DNA of 43,648 bases from an uncultured Clostridium sp. (GTDB lineage: Bacteria; Bacillota; Clostridia; Oscillospirales; Ruminococcaceae). Position numbers and translations under genes: made by a program. The DNA lies in contig CABUDL010000009.1 in NCBI GenBank assembly GCA_902490335.1, positions 1-43,648 on the forward strand. Reading direction: 5' to 3'. Within the stretch, counting starts at the first letter, position 1; each line of letters opens with the position of its first letter. Of the stretch, positions 13,305-22,438 are shown piece after piece. The notes below the pieces were generated by a model. That model made no database searches and had not been told where the DNA came from. It was given only the letters and a program-made list of their open reading frames with translations.

Positions 13305-15917
13305 TTATCGAATGACCAGTTCGCCGTTTTCGGCATCAATCTGCACGCGGCAGCCTTCGCCGTTCTGGTTTGTGGAACCGATTTCGCCCGCGATAATCTT
13401 TCTGCCGAGCATCGTTTCCACATGGCTTTGCAGATACCGCTTGAGCGGTCTTGCGCCGTAGATTGGGTCATACGCCTCGTCGATGATGACCTGTTTGGCG
13501 CGGTCTGTCAGCTCCAGCGAAATCTGTTTTGCCTCCAGCCGCTTTTGCAAATCCTTCATCAGCAGGTCGATGATGCTGCCGATGTTCTCGCGGCTCAGCG
13601 GTTTATAAAAGACGATTTCATCCAGACGGTTGAGGAACTCCGGTCGGAAGCTGGTTTTCAGCAGCGCGTTGACCTCGTCCTTCGCCTGCTGGCTGATTTC
13701 GCCGTCCGGTGTGATGCCCTCCAAAATATAGGAGGAACCCAGGTTGGAGGTCAGGATGATGATGGTGTTTTTAAAGTCCACCGTGCGTCCCTGCGAATCG
13801 GTGATTCTGCCGTCGTCCAGCACCTGAAGCAGGACGTTGAATACATCCGGGTGCGCCTTTTCCACCTCGTCGAACAGAACGACCGAATACGGTCTGCGGC
13901 GAACGGCTTCGGTCAGCTGACCGCCCTCCTCATAGCCGACATAGCCCGGAGGCGCTCCAATCAGTCTGGATACCGAGTACTTCTCCATATATTCGCTCAT
14001 ATCAATGCGGACCATGTTGTTTTCGTCATCGAACAGGGTCTTTGCCAGGGTCTTTGCCAGCTGGGTTTTACCCACACCGGTAGGACCCAGGAAGAGGAAG
14101 GAACCGATTGGGCGGTTCGGGTCGGAGATGCCTGCCCGCGAACGCAGGATTGCTTCGCTGACTAAGCGCACCGCTTCGTCCTGTCCCACTACGTTCTGGT
14201 GCAGGATGTCCTCCATGTGCAGCAGCTTTTCCCGTTCGCCCTCCATGATTTTGGCAACCGGGATGCCGGTCCACTTGCCGACCACCTTGGCGATTTCCTC
14301 CTCGGTGACCTTGTCCCTCAGCAGGCTGGACTGCTGGGCTTCCTCTGCCAGCTTTTCTTCCTTTTCCAGCTCCGCTTTCAGCTGGGGCAGCCTGCCGTAT
14401 TTCAGCTCGGCTGCCTTGTTTAAATCATACTCCCGCTCGGCTTTCTCGATTTCGCCGCCGGTCTGCTCGATTTCCTCGCGCAGCTTCTGCACCTTGCCGA
14501 TGGCGGTCTTTTCGTTGTCCCACTGTGCCTTCATCGAGTTGAACTGTTCCCGCAGCTGGGCAAGCTCCTTGGTAACTGCCTCCAGCCGCTCTTTGGAGAG
14601 CTTGTCCTCCTCCTTTTTCAGCGCTGCCTGTGCAATCTCCTGCTGGATGATTTTACGATTCAGCTCATCCATCTCAATCGGCATCGAGTCCATCTCGGTC
14701 CGAATCATCGCGCACGCTTCGTCCACCAGGTCGATGGCTTTATCCGGCAGGAAGCGGTCGGAAATATATCGGTCGGACAGGGTGGCTGCGGCAATCAGGG
14801 CGGCATCCTGAATCTTGACGCCGTGGTAAACCTCATACCGCTCTTTCAGTCCACGCAGGATGGAGATGGTGTCCTCCACGCTTGGCTCGGCAACCAGCAC
14901 CGGCTGGAATCTTCTTTCCAAAGCGGCATCCTTTTCGATATACTGGCGGTACTCGTTGAGGGTGGTCGCACCGATACAGTGCAGCTCGCCGCGGGCAAGC
15001 ATTGGCTTGAGCAGGTTGCCTGCATCCATCGAGCCTTCGGTCTTGCCGGCGCCCACGATGGTGTGCAGCTCATCAATAAAGAGGATGATTTTGCCCTCGC
15101 TCTTTTTGATTTCGCCCAAAACCGCTTTCAATCGCTCTTCAAACTCGCCGCGGAATTTGGCTCCTGCAATCAGTGCGCCCATATCCAGCGAGAAGATGGT
15201 CTTATCCTTCAGATTTGCCGGGACGTCGCCGCGCACGATTCGCAGCGCAAGTCCTTCTGCAATCGCTGTTTTACCGACACCCGGTTCGCCGATGAGCACC
15301 GGGTTGTTTTTGGTCTTACGGGACAGAATCATGATAACATTTCTGATTTCATCATCACGCCCGATGACCGGGTCGAGCTTTTTATTTCTGGCATCCTCCA
15401 CCAGGTCGTGTCCATATTTTTTAAGCACATCGTAGGTGTCCTCCGGCGAATCACTGGTGACACGGGTGTTGCCGCGCACCTGCTGGAGCACCTGCAAAAA
15501 GTCGTTCTTCTGGATGTCAAACAGCTTGAACAGCTCTTTGAGGTGCTGGTTCGGATTTTCCATCAGCGAAATCATCAGGTGTTCGACCGAAACATATTCA
15601 TCCTTCATCGAATCCGCAATCGTTTCCGCCTTGGCAAGCACCATGTCTACATCCTGTGCGATATAAATTTTTCCTGCCTCTCGTCCCGAGCCGGTGACGC
15701 CGGGCATCTTGTCAATCTCCTGTTTGACCGCCTGCATAAATGCCTGCGGGTCCTTGCTCATCTTTTTGAGCAGCTGAGCAATCAAACTCTGGTCGATTTT
15801 GAGCAGCGCATACAGCAGATGCTCCTGCTCAATCTGCATATTGTTGTTTTCCAATGCCAGATTGTTTGCAAGCTGAATGGTCTCCAGCGATTTCTGGGTA
15901 AATTTCTGTGCATTCAT
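13305..15917 (-). CDS. clpB: ClpB disaggregase ATPase
   Basis: 870 aa, the usual ClpB/Hsp104 length. An N-terminal Clp domain (about 1-145) is followed by the first AAA+ module with Walker A GEPGVGKT at 210-217, and a coiled-coil middle domain (about 410-530). The second module has GPTGVGKT near 610 and a C-terminal D2-small domain. With DnaK it pulls proteins out of aggregates in an ATP-dependent way. The gene follows the ribbon-helix-helix gene by 59 bp, same strand, and has GGGAAGGAG upstream. I saw no CtsR or CIRCE box in the 59-bp gap. Confidence 0.97.
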   Translation of the reverse strand: MNAQKFTQKSLETIQLANNLALENNNMQIEQEHLLYALLKIDQSLIAQLLKKMSKDPQAFMQAVKQEIDKMPGVTGSGREAGKIYIAQDVDMVLAKAETIADSMKDEYVSVEHLMISLMENPNQHLKELFKLFDIQKNDFLQVLQQVRGNTRVTSDSPEDTYDVLKKYGHDLVEDARNKKLDPVIGRDDEIRNVIMILSRKTKNNPVLIGEPGVGKTAIAEGLALRIVRGDVPANLKDKTIFSLDMGALIAGAKFRGEFEERLKAVLGEIKKSEGKIILFIDELHTIVGAGKTEGSMDAGNLLKPMLARGELHCIGATTLNEYRQYIEKDAALERRFQPVLVAEPSVEDTISILRGLKERYEVYHGVKIQDAALIAAATLSDRYISDRFLPDKAIDLVDEACAMIRTEMDSMPIEMDELNRKIIQQEIAQAALKKEEDKLSKERLEAVTKELAQLREQFNSMKAQWDNEKTAIGKVQKLREEIEQTGGEIEKAEREYDLNKAAELKYGRLPQLKAELEKEEKLAEEAQQSSLLRDKVTEEEIAKVVGKWTGIPVAKIMEGEREKLLHMEDILHQNVVGQDEAVRLVSEAILRSRAGISDPNRPIGSFLFLGPTGVGKTQLAKTLAKTLFDDENNMVRIDMSEYMEKYSVSRLIGAPPGYVGYEEGGQLTEAVRRRPYSVVLFDEVEKAHPDVFNVLLQVLDDGRITDSQGRTVDFKNTIIILTSNLGSSYILEGITPDGEISQQAKDEVNALLKTSFRPEFLNRLDEIVFYKPLSRENIGSIIDLLMKDLQKRLEAKQISLELTDRAKQVIIDEAYDPIYGARPLKRYLQSHVETMLGRKIIAGEIGSTNQNGEGCRVQIDAENGELVIR

Positions 15918-15976
15918 AGCCGTTCACTCCTTCCCTGAAAAGGCTACTTCTATTTTGTTCCTCTATTTTCTTTTTA

Positions 15977-16633
15977 TCAGCAGATGATGGGTGTTTCTTT
16001 CAGGTATCCCAGATAGATTTCCTCAATGATGCTGTCCCATTGGCTGGTATCTGCGCTCAGGCAGGCTTTCAGCGCACGGTCAATCATCTGGATATAACAG
16101 GCGATGGCATTGCCGATTTCCTCGTTCTTACATTCCTTTTTTAAAAGGGAAAAATTTCGGATGAACCTGCCCTGCCCCACCTGATACTGCGGAACGATGT
16201 CAGGAAACAGGCGCCGGATATACCGCTGCTCAATCTGTCCAAAGCGGCAGAAGAAAGCATCCAGCAGCTCGATGAGCGCTCCCGACTGGGTGCGGGTCAT
16301 AATCTTCAGCTGACCCAGATGGCTGTCGCTGGAGCGGGAAAGCTCCACGGTATATCGTATGGTCGGATTGTACTTGACCCGCAGCGGACTGCGGATGCAC
16401 AGCATGCTGTCCGAACCGCGGTTCTGCACCTGGAACGGTTCAAAGCTGTCCAGCACCGAAGCCAGCGAATCAAAGATGTCCTTCCTTCTTTTTTCCGGCG
16501 TGATAAACGAGACATAGTCCGCCAGCAGCTGATTGATTAGATTGGAGCGGCTGGTTCCCAGGGTATAAGCCGCCCGGTCGACCGCTGCTACCACATCATC
16601 GCTGAGCACCAAACTATACACACTCTTGCTCAC
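15977..16633 (-). CDS. Ribbon-helix-helix domain protein
   Basis: 218 aa starting with GTG (AAGGTGG ribosome binding site). The N-terminal ~45 residues (SVYSLVLSDDVVAAVDRAAY, TSRSNLINQLLADYV) match a ribbon-helix-helix DNA-binding domain: a strand followed by two helices. The rest (RYTVELSRSSDSHLGQLKIM, QIEQRYIRRLFPDIV) is unrecognised. It could regulate its own promoter or clpB, which lies downstream on the same strand. Related RHH-plus-unknown-domain proteins occur in Oscillospiraceae (from memory). Confidence 0.75.
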   Translation of the reverse strand: MSKSVYSLVLSDDVVAAVDRAAYTLGTSRSNLINQLLADYVSFITPEKRRKDIFDSLASVLDSFEPFQVQNRGSDSMLCIRSPLRVKYNPTIRYTVELSRSSDSHLGQLKIMTRTQSGALIELLDAFFCRFGQIEQRYIRRLFPDIVPQYQVGQGRFIRNFSLLKKECKNEEIGNAIACYIQMIDRALKACLSADTSQWDSIIEEIYLGYLKETPIIC

Positions 16634-16668
16634 ATTTGTCCACCTTCCTTGCTGTTTCCTTGATATTT

Positions 16669-16697
16669 ATTGTACGCTGCTTTATTAAAGTTGTCAA
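16669..16697 (-). promoter_or_regulatory. SigmaA promoter upstream of the RHH and clpB genes
   Basis: Minus-strand TTGACA, 17-bp spacer, TACAAT, about 35 bp before the GTG start. Confidence 0.75.
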
Positions 16698-17371
16698 GCA
16701 TATTATATAATATTATCTACAAATTTACCGTTTGTCCATAACTTGCTGTTCCTGCTTTTTTGGCGGTGGATTTCTCTAAAAAGTGACCTGCGCATCCACC
16801 CTTTTTTCTGCCTATATTATAATAGGAAGAAAGTTTTGATTTTTTTGAAAAAACACTCTTTGGCAGCACGCATAAAACAGACCTTCCCCACCGGATTTTT
16901 TGAAAGGAAGCGGTATTGCTATCCCGTTCAGCACAGAAAAATTGCTTTTTGTTTTCCTGCCAATCAAGATTTGACGTCGAAAACATCTCATTCCTCTTTC
17001 ATTGTTTTGGAAAAGAAAGTCCTGCATCCGACGATTGCTTGGTGTCTTTTTTTGCAAATCGCTCATTTGGGATGGTACGTCTTTCCTTTTCTCCTGCATT
17101 CTTTTGTTAGACTTGCGATGATTCTTGTTATATTTTCACAAATTATTTATTATTTTTTTATAAATCAGTAAAAAAGATATTTTGTAACCAATACAAAATA
17201 TCTGCCGTTTATTTGTTTTGTTTTATAAATTGCATTCCATTCGTCTTGATTTTTTGTCCGATTCTCTTGTTTCATTTTATCCTTTTGTCATGTGCTGATT
17301 ATTTTTTGTCAAACAGCCGTTTCTTTGCCTCAACGAAATCCATCAAAAGACAACACAAACCATCAAAAATG
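16698..17371. other. AT-rich gene-free stretch
   Basis: About 670 bp with no supportable gene. Possible frames here have no ribosome binding site and odd composition (many Phe, Ile and Lys residues). One perfect 12-bp hairpin lies at 17175-17203 (AGATATTTTGTA, ACCAA loop). The base composition is much more AT-rich than the flanking genes. Confidence 0.5.
17175..17203. repeat. 12-bp perfect inverted repeat
   Basis: AGATATTTTGTA and TACAAAATATCT around a 5-nt loop in the gene-free stretch. It has no T-run long enough to call it a clear terminator. Confidence 0.5.
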
Positions 17372-17380
17372 TGTTACAAT
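17372..17380 (+). promoter_or_regulatory. Extended -10 promoter of the DUF819 gene
   Basis: TGTTACAAT, about 58 bp before the ATG; no convincing -35. Confidence 0.5.
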
Positions 17381-17438
17381 GTATACAAACGGGTGGAGCA
17401 ATCCTCCGAAATATTTCTCAAAAGAGGAGAGTGTGTTT

Positions 17439-18626
17439 ATGTCATCTCTTATCAGCGCTGATAATACGTGGGTATTATGGGGTCTTCTTGTCGGCGACGC
17501 GGCACTGGCTATCTGGCTGGAGCAGAAATTCAAATGGGCATCCAAAATCACCGGATGTGTTCTGGCTCTGCTGGGCATGATGATTCTTTCCAACGTCGGA
17601 ATCATCCCAACCGAATCTCCTGTCTATGACAGCGTTTGGTCTTACGTCGTTCCACTGGCAATTCCGCTTCTGCTGTTCCAGTGCAACATCAAAAAGATTG
17701 GTAAAGAAAGCGGCAAGCTGCTGATTATCTATCTGATCAGCTCGGTCGGTACCGTTCTGGGTGCTTTGGGCGGCTTCTTTGCTCTGAACAAATTCGTTCC
17801 TGACCTGAACAAGGTTGCAGCTATGTTCTCCGGCACCTACGTCGGTGGCTCTGTAAACTTTGCTGCTATGGCAGACACCTTCGGTGCATCCGGTGAGCTG
17901 AGCTCGCAGGCAGTTGTTGCAGATAACCTGCTGATGGCTCTGTACTTCTTTGTACTGATTGCAATGCCTTCCATCAACTTCTTCCGCAAACACTACAAAC
18001 ATCCTCTGGTCGATGAAGTAGAGGCTGGCAATGCCGGTTCCACCGAAAGCTACTGGAAAGCAAAACCAATGTCCCTGCAGAACATTGCATTCTGCTTCGC
18101 TGCTTCCACCATCATCGTTGCCATTTCCACTGCGATTGCAGACTTCTTTGCAAGCCTGTTCCCTGCAGAAGGCGCAACCTTTATCCTCAACCAACTGCTG
18201 GGTAACAAATATCTGATTATGACCACCATCACCATGATCTGCGCAACCGCATTCCCGAAGGTATTCAACGACGCTCCCGGTGCAAACGAAATCGGTACTT
18301 TCCTCATCTACATCTTCTTTGCTGTTATCGGTGCGCCTGCTTCCATCAAGAGCATCATCACTCAGGCTCCTCTGCTGTTGGTATACGCCCTCATCATCGT
18401 TGCCTGCAATATGCTCATCACCCTTATCTTCGGTAAAATCTTCAAATTCAGCCTCGAAGAGATCATCCTTGCTTCCAACGCAAACATCGGCGGTCCTACC
18501 ACCGCTGCTGCTATGGCAATCTCCAAAGGCTGGAACAAGCTGGTTGGTCCAGTCCTGCTGATTGGTACTCTGGGTTATGTCCTGGGTAACTACTACGGCG
18601 TTCTGGTTGGAAACCTGCTCAGATAA
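17439..18626 (+). CDS. DUF819 family membrane transporter
   Basis: 395 aa and about 10-12 hydrophobic segments; matches the DUF819 (YjcL-like) family, for which substrates are unknown. Typical features include AMFSGTYVGGSVNFAAMAD near residue 135 and LASNANIGGPTTAAAMAISK near residue 345, two related half-motifs of an inverted-repeat transporter fold. Start ATG 17439 has AAGAGGAGA eight bases upstream; longer frames lack one. Codons are strongly biased like those of rpsT, so it is probably highly expressed. A membrane dipeptidase gene follows 81 bp later, suggesting uptake of a peptide-related compound, which is inference. Confidence 0.88.
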   Translation: MSSLISADNTWVLWGLLVGDAALAIWLEQKFKWASKITGCVLALLGMMILSNVGIIPTESPVYDSVWSYVVPLAIPLLLFQCNIKKIGKESGKLLIIYLISSVGTVLGALGGFFALNKFVPDLNKVAAMFSGTYVGGSVNFAAMADTFGASGELSSQAVVADNLLMALYFFVLIAMPSINFFRKHYKHPLVDEVEAGNAGSTESYWKAKPMSLQNIAFCFAASTIIVAISTAIADFFASLFPAEGATFILNQLLGNKYLIMTTITMICATAFPKVFNDAPGANEIGTFLIYIFFAVIGAPASIKSIITQAPLLLVYALIIVACNMLITLIFGKIFKFSLEEIILASNANIGGPTTAAAMAISKGWNKLVGPVLLIGTLGYVLGNYYGVLVGNLLR

Positions 18627-18640
18627 TCTGTCAACGACCG

Positions 18641-18672
18641 AACAGGATGAAAGGGCTTCCCTTTCATCCTGT
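18641..18672 (+). terminator. Partial terminator between transporter and dipeptidase
   Basis: AACAGGATGAAAGGG, CTTC loop, CCCTTTCATCCTGTT, with a weak T-run (GTTGTTGTTT). Read-through would co-express the dipeptidase at a lower level. Confidence 0.7.
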
Positions 18673-18707
18673 TGTTGTTTCTTTGCAAAATAAAGGAGGT
18701 TATTTTC

Positions 18708-19691
18708 ATGCTTTTTGATGGACACGGCGACGTCTGGACCGACGTCACCTGCAAACGAGTAGACCACAACGAAACCGATATTTTCCGCAAATACCATCTG
18801 AAAAAATTTCAGGCAGGCAAGGTGACCGGCGGTATCTTTGTCATCTGGATCGACCCTCCGTATGACCAGGACCCACCGGCTCGCTCCAAACAGATTGTCG
18901 AAAGCATCAAAGCCGAGATGATCGACTCTGCCGACCTGCTCAACTTTGTCACCAAATTTGACGACTTTGAAAAAGGCACCAAGGCAGGCAAAATCAACGT
19001 TGTCACCGGTATCGAGGGCTTGAGCCAGATCGGTGAGGACATCGACATGATCGACTACTTCTACAACGAGGTCGGCGCACGCCATGCTATGCTGACCTGG
19101 AACGAGCTGAACGCTCTGGCTACCGGCTGTCCGCAGGACCCGACCCGCGGCTTGACCGAAGCCGGCAAACGCGCTGTAAAACGGATGGAAAAGCTGGGCA
19201 TGGTGCTGGACGTTTCCCACCTCAATGACAAATCCTTCTGGGATTTGATGAGCATTGCCACCACACCGGTCATTGCTTCTCACTCCAACTCCCGAACCGT
19301 TTGCCCTGCCAAGCGCAACCTGACCGACGATATGCTCAAGGAGATTGCAAAGACCGGCGGTCTGGTCGGCATGAACAGCCTGCGTGAATTTGTCAGTGAA
19401 AAACGCGAGGAGCAGAATGTCCAGAAGCTGTGCGACCATCTGGATTACATCGCCAACCTCATCGGCATCGACCACATCGGTCTGGGCTATGACTTTGACG
19501 ACTATCTGGGCGGCGAAGCACTCAGCTCCTTCAGCTCCAACTTGGATTCTCCAAGTGCAGACGGCGTTTCCAACGAGGCAGAGGCATACAACCTCATCCT
19601 CGAGATGAAGAAACGCGGCTACAGCCAGGAGGATTGCGACAAGGTCGCTTACAAGAACTTCTACCGCGTCTTTAAACAGGTTCTCAAATAA
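18708..19691 (+). CDS. Membrane dipeptidase, peptidase family M19
   Basis: 327 aa, a zinc-dependent dipeptidase of the renal-dipeptidase family. Metal-binding elements seen are HGD (residues 6-8 in FDGHGDVW), GIEGL with the bridging Glu, DVSHL and ASHSN. The enzyme cleaves dipeptides, including forms with D-residues. AAAGGAGGT lies seven bases before ATG 18708. Despite the family name, no signal peptide or membrane segment is present, so it should be cytosolic and could process peptides brought in by the DUF819 transporter (inference). Codon bias is high. Confidence 0.9.
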   Translation: MLFDGHGDVWTDVTCKRVDHNETDIFRKYHLKKFQAGKVTGGIFVIWIDPPYDQDPPARSKQIVESIKAEMIDSADLLNFVTKFDDFEKGTKAGKINVVTGIEGLSQIGEDIDMIDYFYNEVGARHAMLTWNELNALATGCPQDPTRGLTEAGKRAVKRMEKLGMVLDVSHLNDKSFWDLMSIATTPVIASHSNSRTVCPAKRNLTDDMLKEIAKTGGLVGMNSLREFVSEKREEQNVQKLCDHLDYIANLIGIDHIGLGYDFDDYLGGEALSSFSSNLDSPSADGVSNEAEAYNLILEMKKRGYSQEDCDKVAYKNFYRVFKQVLK

Positions 19692-19713
19692 ACATCCACT
19701 CTCCTCAAAATAT

Positions 19714-19765
19714 AAAAACAGCAGGAGGAACGTCGCGTGTATGCGGCGTCCCTCCTGCTGTTTTT
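19714..19765 (+). terminator. Terminator of the transporter-dipeptidase unit
   Basis: AAAAACAGCAGGAGG arm, a bulged middle (ACGTCGC...GCGGCGT) and CCTCCTGCTGTTTTT. Confidence 0.85.
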
Positions 19766-19777
19766 ATAAACGGGCAG

Positions 19778-19886
19778 TAAAAAACCTCTGTCAAACGACA
19801 GAGGTTTTTTCTTCTGAGGTGTGTTTTTGAGGAGGGTAGAGCAAATACCCAACGAACGATGCGGCTTCGTTCCTCTTGTTGAGTAC
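19778..19886 (-). ncRNA. Candidate small RNA with CCUCCU loop
   Basis: A minus-strand TATAAT (19893-19898) is followed by about 108 nt ending at an intrinsic terminator (AAAAACCTCTGTC arms, 19779-19810). Inside are a short hairpin (AACGAA/TTCGTT) and an unpaired CCCTCCTC segment complementary to Shine-Dalgarno sequences, a hallmark of C-rich regulatory RNAs. The -35 is poor. A 75-aa frame here lacks a ribosome binding site and runs through both terminators, so I reject it. Confidence 0.35.
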
Positions 19887-19991
19887 ATCTTTATTATACA
19901 CAGGATAAAAATTTGTTTGTTACGGCGCTGTAAATGAAGATTGAAAAAATATTGCTTAAAATGTAAATTGAGAAATCATTCTCTCTTTTCC

Positions 19992-20549
19992 TTAGCGCAG
20001 CACGGCACTGACCCACTCCTTTTTGATTTCCCAGATGATTCCATACTTCCGGTCGCTGTTGAGATGAACCGAATCATCGAACAGCCTCTCCCAGCTGTCG
20101 ATAATTTCCCGCTTGATCTGCGGATAAAAGTGGGACATATACGCCTGCGTATCGCTGACACGATAGCTTTCCAGCAGCTGACGGTGGCGACGGGCATCCT
20201 GCTCGTTGAGCGGGATATAAGAATAGTTGAGGATGGTCCCCCATTTGGCAATGTGGACCGGTGCAATGAGGGCAGGGTCCACATCGAGCTTGAGCGTCAC
20301 CGTCTGCTCCTGCGGCAGATAGGTGGTGTCCTGCGCAAAGGAAACCCAAACCGGGTAATCCACATCCGCCGGCTTTTGCTTTGCATTCGGGCTGTGCTGC
20401 ACCAGCCAGTCATAAACCTCCAGCACCAGCGGGGCGCACTCCTGATTTTCAATCTCGATATATTCCCGTCGGGCAATATACCGTCCTGTTTTTTCCAGCT
20501 GTTCCAGCACGCTGCGATGTTGTTTGGTCCAAACCGTTATCTGTTTCAT
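19992..20549 (-). CDS. DUF3841 domain protein
   Basis: 185 aa, a cytoplasmic protein of the DUF3841 family, unknown function. Family features include the N-terminal TVWTKQHRSVLEQLEKTGRY, YDWLVQHSP, PVWVSFA, LKLDVDPALIAPVHIAKWG (a conserved central strand-loop) and the ending YGIIWEIKKEWV. It has AAAGGAGCGG upstream and lies 62 bp after typA on the same strand. A strong terminator between them makes it a separate unit at least in part. Confidence 0.85.
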   Translation of the reverse strand: MKQITVWTKQHRSVLEQLEKTGRYIARREYIEIENQECAPLVLEVYDWLVQHSPNAKQKPADVDYPVWVSFAQDTTYLPQEQTVTLKLDVDPALIAPVHIAKWGTILNYSYIPLNEQDARRHRQLLESYRVSDTQAYMSHFYPQIKREIIDSWERLFDDSVHLNSDRKYGIIWEIKKEWVSAVLR

Positions 20550-20573
20550 CCGCCGCTCCTTTTCTGCACAAAA

Positions 20574-20604
20574 CCCGCCGCTTTCTGTTTTGGAAAGCGG
20601 CGGG
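20574..20604 (-). terminator. typA terminator region hairpin
   Basis: CCCGCCGCTTTC and GAAAGCGGCGGG around a 7-nt loop, just downstream of typA on the minus strand. Confidence 0.85.
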
Positions 20605-20611
20605 TCCTTTT

Positions 20612-22438
20612 TTACTGTCCTTTATTTTTGCTCCAAGCCTTCATGCGCTCCGATTTATCCAGAATGCGTTTTCTCATGCGGATATTTTTCGGAGTGACTT
20701 CAATCAGCTCATCCTCTGCGATGAACTCGATTGCCTGCTCGAGGCTCATCACCTTCGGCGGAATCAGACGCAGCGCATCGTCGCTTCCCGAAGCACGGGT
20801 GTTGGTCATGTGTTTCTTTTTGCAGACGTTGACCACGATGTCCTCATCCTTCGGGGACTGACCGACGATCATACCTTCGTACACATCTACACCGGCGCCG
20901 ATGAAGAGGGTACCGCGCTCCTGTGCATTGTACAGACCGTAGGTAACAGCGGTTCCGGTTTCAAACGCAACCAGAGAGCCGGTAGCACGCTTTGGAATGT
21001 CGCCCTTGTACGGCTCATAGCCATAGAAGACCGAGCTCATGATGCCCTCACCCTTGGTGTCGGTCAAAAATTCATTTCGATAGCCGAACAGACCTCTTGC
21101 CGGAACGATGAATTCCAGCTTGGTACGACCGTTGAACGGGTTCATCGAAACCAGGCTGCCTTTTCTGGTGCCCATCTTTTCCATAACCGAGCCGGTTGCA
21201 AAGTCAGGAACATCGACCACCAGCTGCTCCATTGGCTCGAGGGTCTTGCCGTTTTCCTGCTGGAACAGAACCTGTGGGGTGCTGACCTGGAACTCATATC
21301 CTTCGCGGCGCATGGTTTCAATCAGGATGGACAGGTGCATCTCACCGCGTCCTGCCACACGGAAGGATTCGGTGCTGTCGGTTTCATAAACGTGCAGCGA
21401 AACGTCCTTGAGGGTTTCCTTGAACAGACGGTCACGCAGGTGACGGGAGGTCAGGAACTTGCCCTCCTTGCCTGCAAACGGGCTGTTGTTGACCGAGAAG
21501 GTCATCTCAACGGTCGGTGCGGAAATCTTGACAAATTCCAGCGGCTCTACTGCCTGCGGCGCACAGATGGTCTGACCGATGGTCAGGTTTTCGATACCGG
21601 AGATGCAGACAATGTCGCCCACCGTTGCGGTCTGTGCCTGTACTCTCTGCAAGCCTTCGATCTGATAAAGGGTGACAATCTTTGCACGGTAGGAAACGCT
21701 TGGGTCATGGAAATCACAAACGATGACCTGGTCGTTGACGTTGACGGTACCGCGGGTGATTCTGCCGATACCGATTCTGCCGACAAAGTCGTTGTAGTCG
21801 ATGGAAGAAACCAGCATCTGTGCCGGTGCATCCGGGTCGCCCTGCGGAGCCGGAATCTCTTCGAGGATGGTGTCAAACAGCAAATCCAGATTTTCGCCCA
21901 TCTTGCCCGGCTCCAGAGAAGCGGTGCCCTCTTTGCCCGAGCAGTAGAGAATCTTGCTTTCCAGCTGCTCTTCGTTTGCATCCAAATCAAACAGCAGGTC
22001 ATAGACCTCCTCGGTGACCTCTTCGTTTCTTGCGTCAGGACGGTCGGTCTTGTTGACGACGATGATGACCTTGTGTCCGAGCGACAGCGCCTTGGACAGA
22101 ACAAAGCGGGTCTGCGGCATTGGACCCTCGAAGGAGTCTACCAGCAGGATAACGCCGTCCACCATCTTCAGGATACGCTCAACCTCGCCTCCGAAGTCCG
22201 CATGTCCCGGGGTGTCGATGATGTTGATTTTGGTGCCTTTATAATTGATTGCCGTATTTTTCGCGAGGATGGTGATGCCTCTTTCACGCTCGAGGTCTCC
22301 GTTGTCCATAACACGGTCCTGTACAGACTGGTTGTCACGGAAGGTACCGCTCTGCTTGAGCATCTGGTCAACCAGGGTGGTCTTTCCGTGGTCAACGTGC
22401 GCGATGATGGCGATATTTCTCAAATCGGTTCTAATCAC
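20612..22438 (-). CDS. typA: Translational GTPase TypA/BipA
   Basis: 608 aa, the usual TypA/BipA length, with a GTG start after GAAGGAG. G1 is AHVDHGKTTL, then RERGITI (G2 region), DTPGHADFGGEV (G3) and NKTDRPDA (G4). Domains II and III resemble EF-G, and the family-specific C-terminal domain follows. It binds 70S ribosomes and assists 50S assembly and growth under stress, such as cold. A promoter with TATAAT lies at 22556-22561. No neighbours are functionally linked. Confidence 0.97.
   Translation of the reverse strand: MIRTDLRNIAIIAHVDHGKTTLVDQMLKQSGTFRDNQSVQDRVMDNGDLERERGITILAKNTAINYKGTKINIIDTPGHADFGGEVERILKMVDGVILLVDSFEGPMPQTRFVLSKALSLGHKVIIVVNKTDRPDARNEEVTEEVYDLLFDLDANEEQLESKILYCSGKEGTASLEPGKMGENLDLLFDTILEEIPAPQGDPDAPAQMLVSSIDYNDFVGRIGIGRITRGTVNVNDQVIVCDFHDPSVSYRAKIVTLYQIEGLQRVQAQTATVGDIVCISGIENLTIGQTICAPQAVEPLEFVKISAPTVEMTFSVNNSPFAGKEGKFLTSRHLRDRLFKETLKDVSLHVYETDSTESFRVAGRGEMHLSILIETMRREGYEFQVSTPQVLFQQENGKTLEPMEQLVVDVPDFATGSVMEKMGTRKGSLVSMNPFNGRTKLEFIVPARGLFGYRNEFLTDTKGEGIMSSVFYGYEPYKGDIPKRATGSLVAFETGTAVTYGLYNAQERGTLFIGAGVDVYEGMIVGQSPKDEDIVVNVCKKKHMTNTRASGSDDALRLIPPKVMSLEQAIEFIAEDELIEVTPKNIRMRKRILDKSERMKAWSKNKGQ

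Noticed and set aside
14823..15938. 371-codon plus-strand frame opposite clpB
   Set aside because: Mirrors clpB codon structure and lacks a ribosome binding site.
16743..17171. 142-codon frame in the AT-rich gap
   Set aside because: No ribosome binding site, Phe/Ile/Lys-heavy composition and no similarity I recognise.
17475..19475. 666-codon open frame antisense to the DUF819 and dipeptidase genes
   Set aside because: The plus-strand genes have clear families, ribosome binding sites and biased codons; the antisense frame has none of these and results from GC-rich codon structure.
19661..19888. 75-codon minus-strand frame near the dipeptidase terminator
   Set aside because: It runs through two strong hairpins and has no ribosome binding site; a small RNA explains the signals better.
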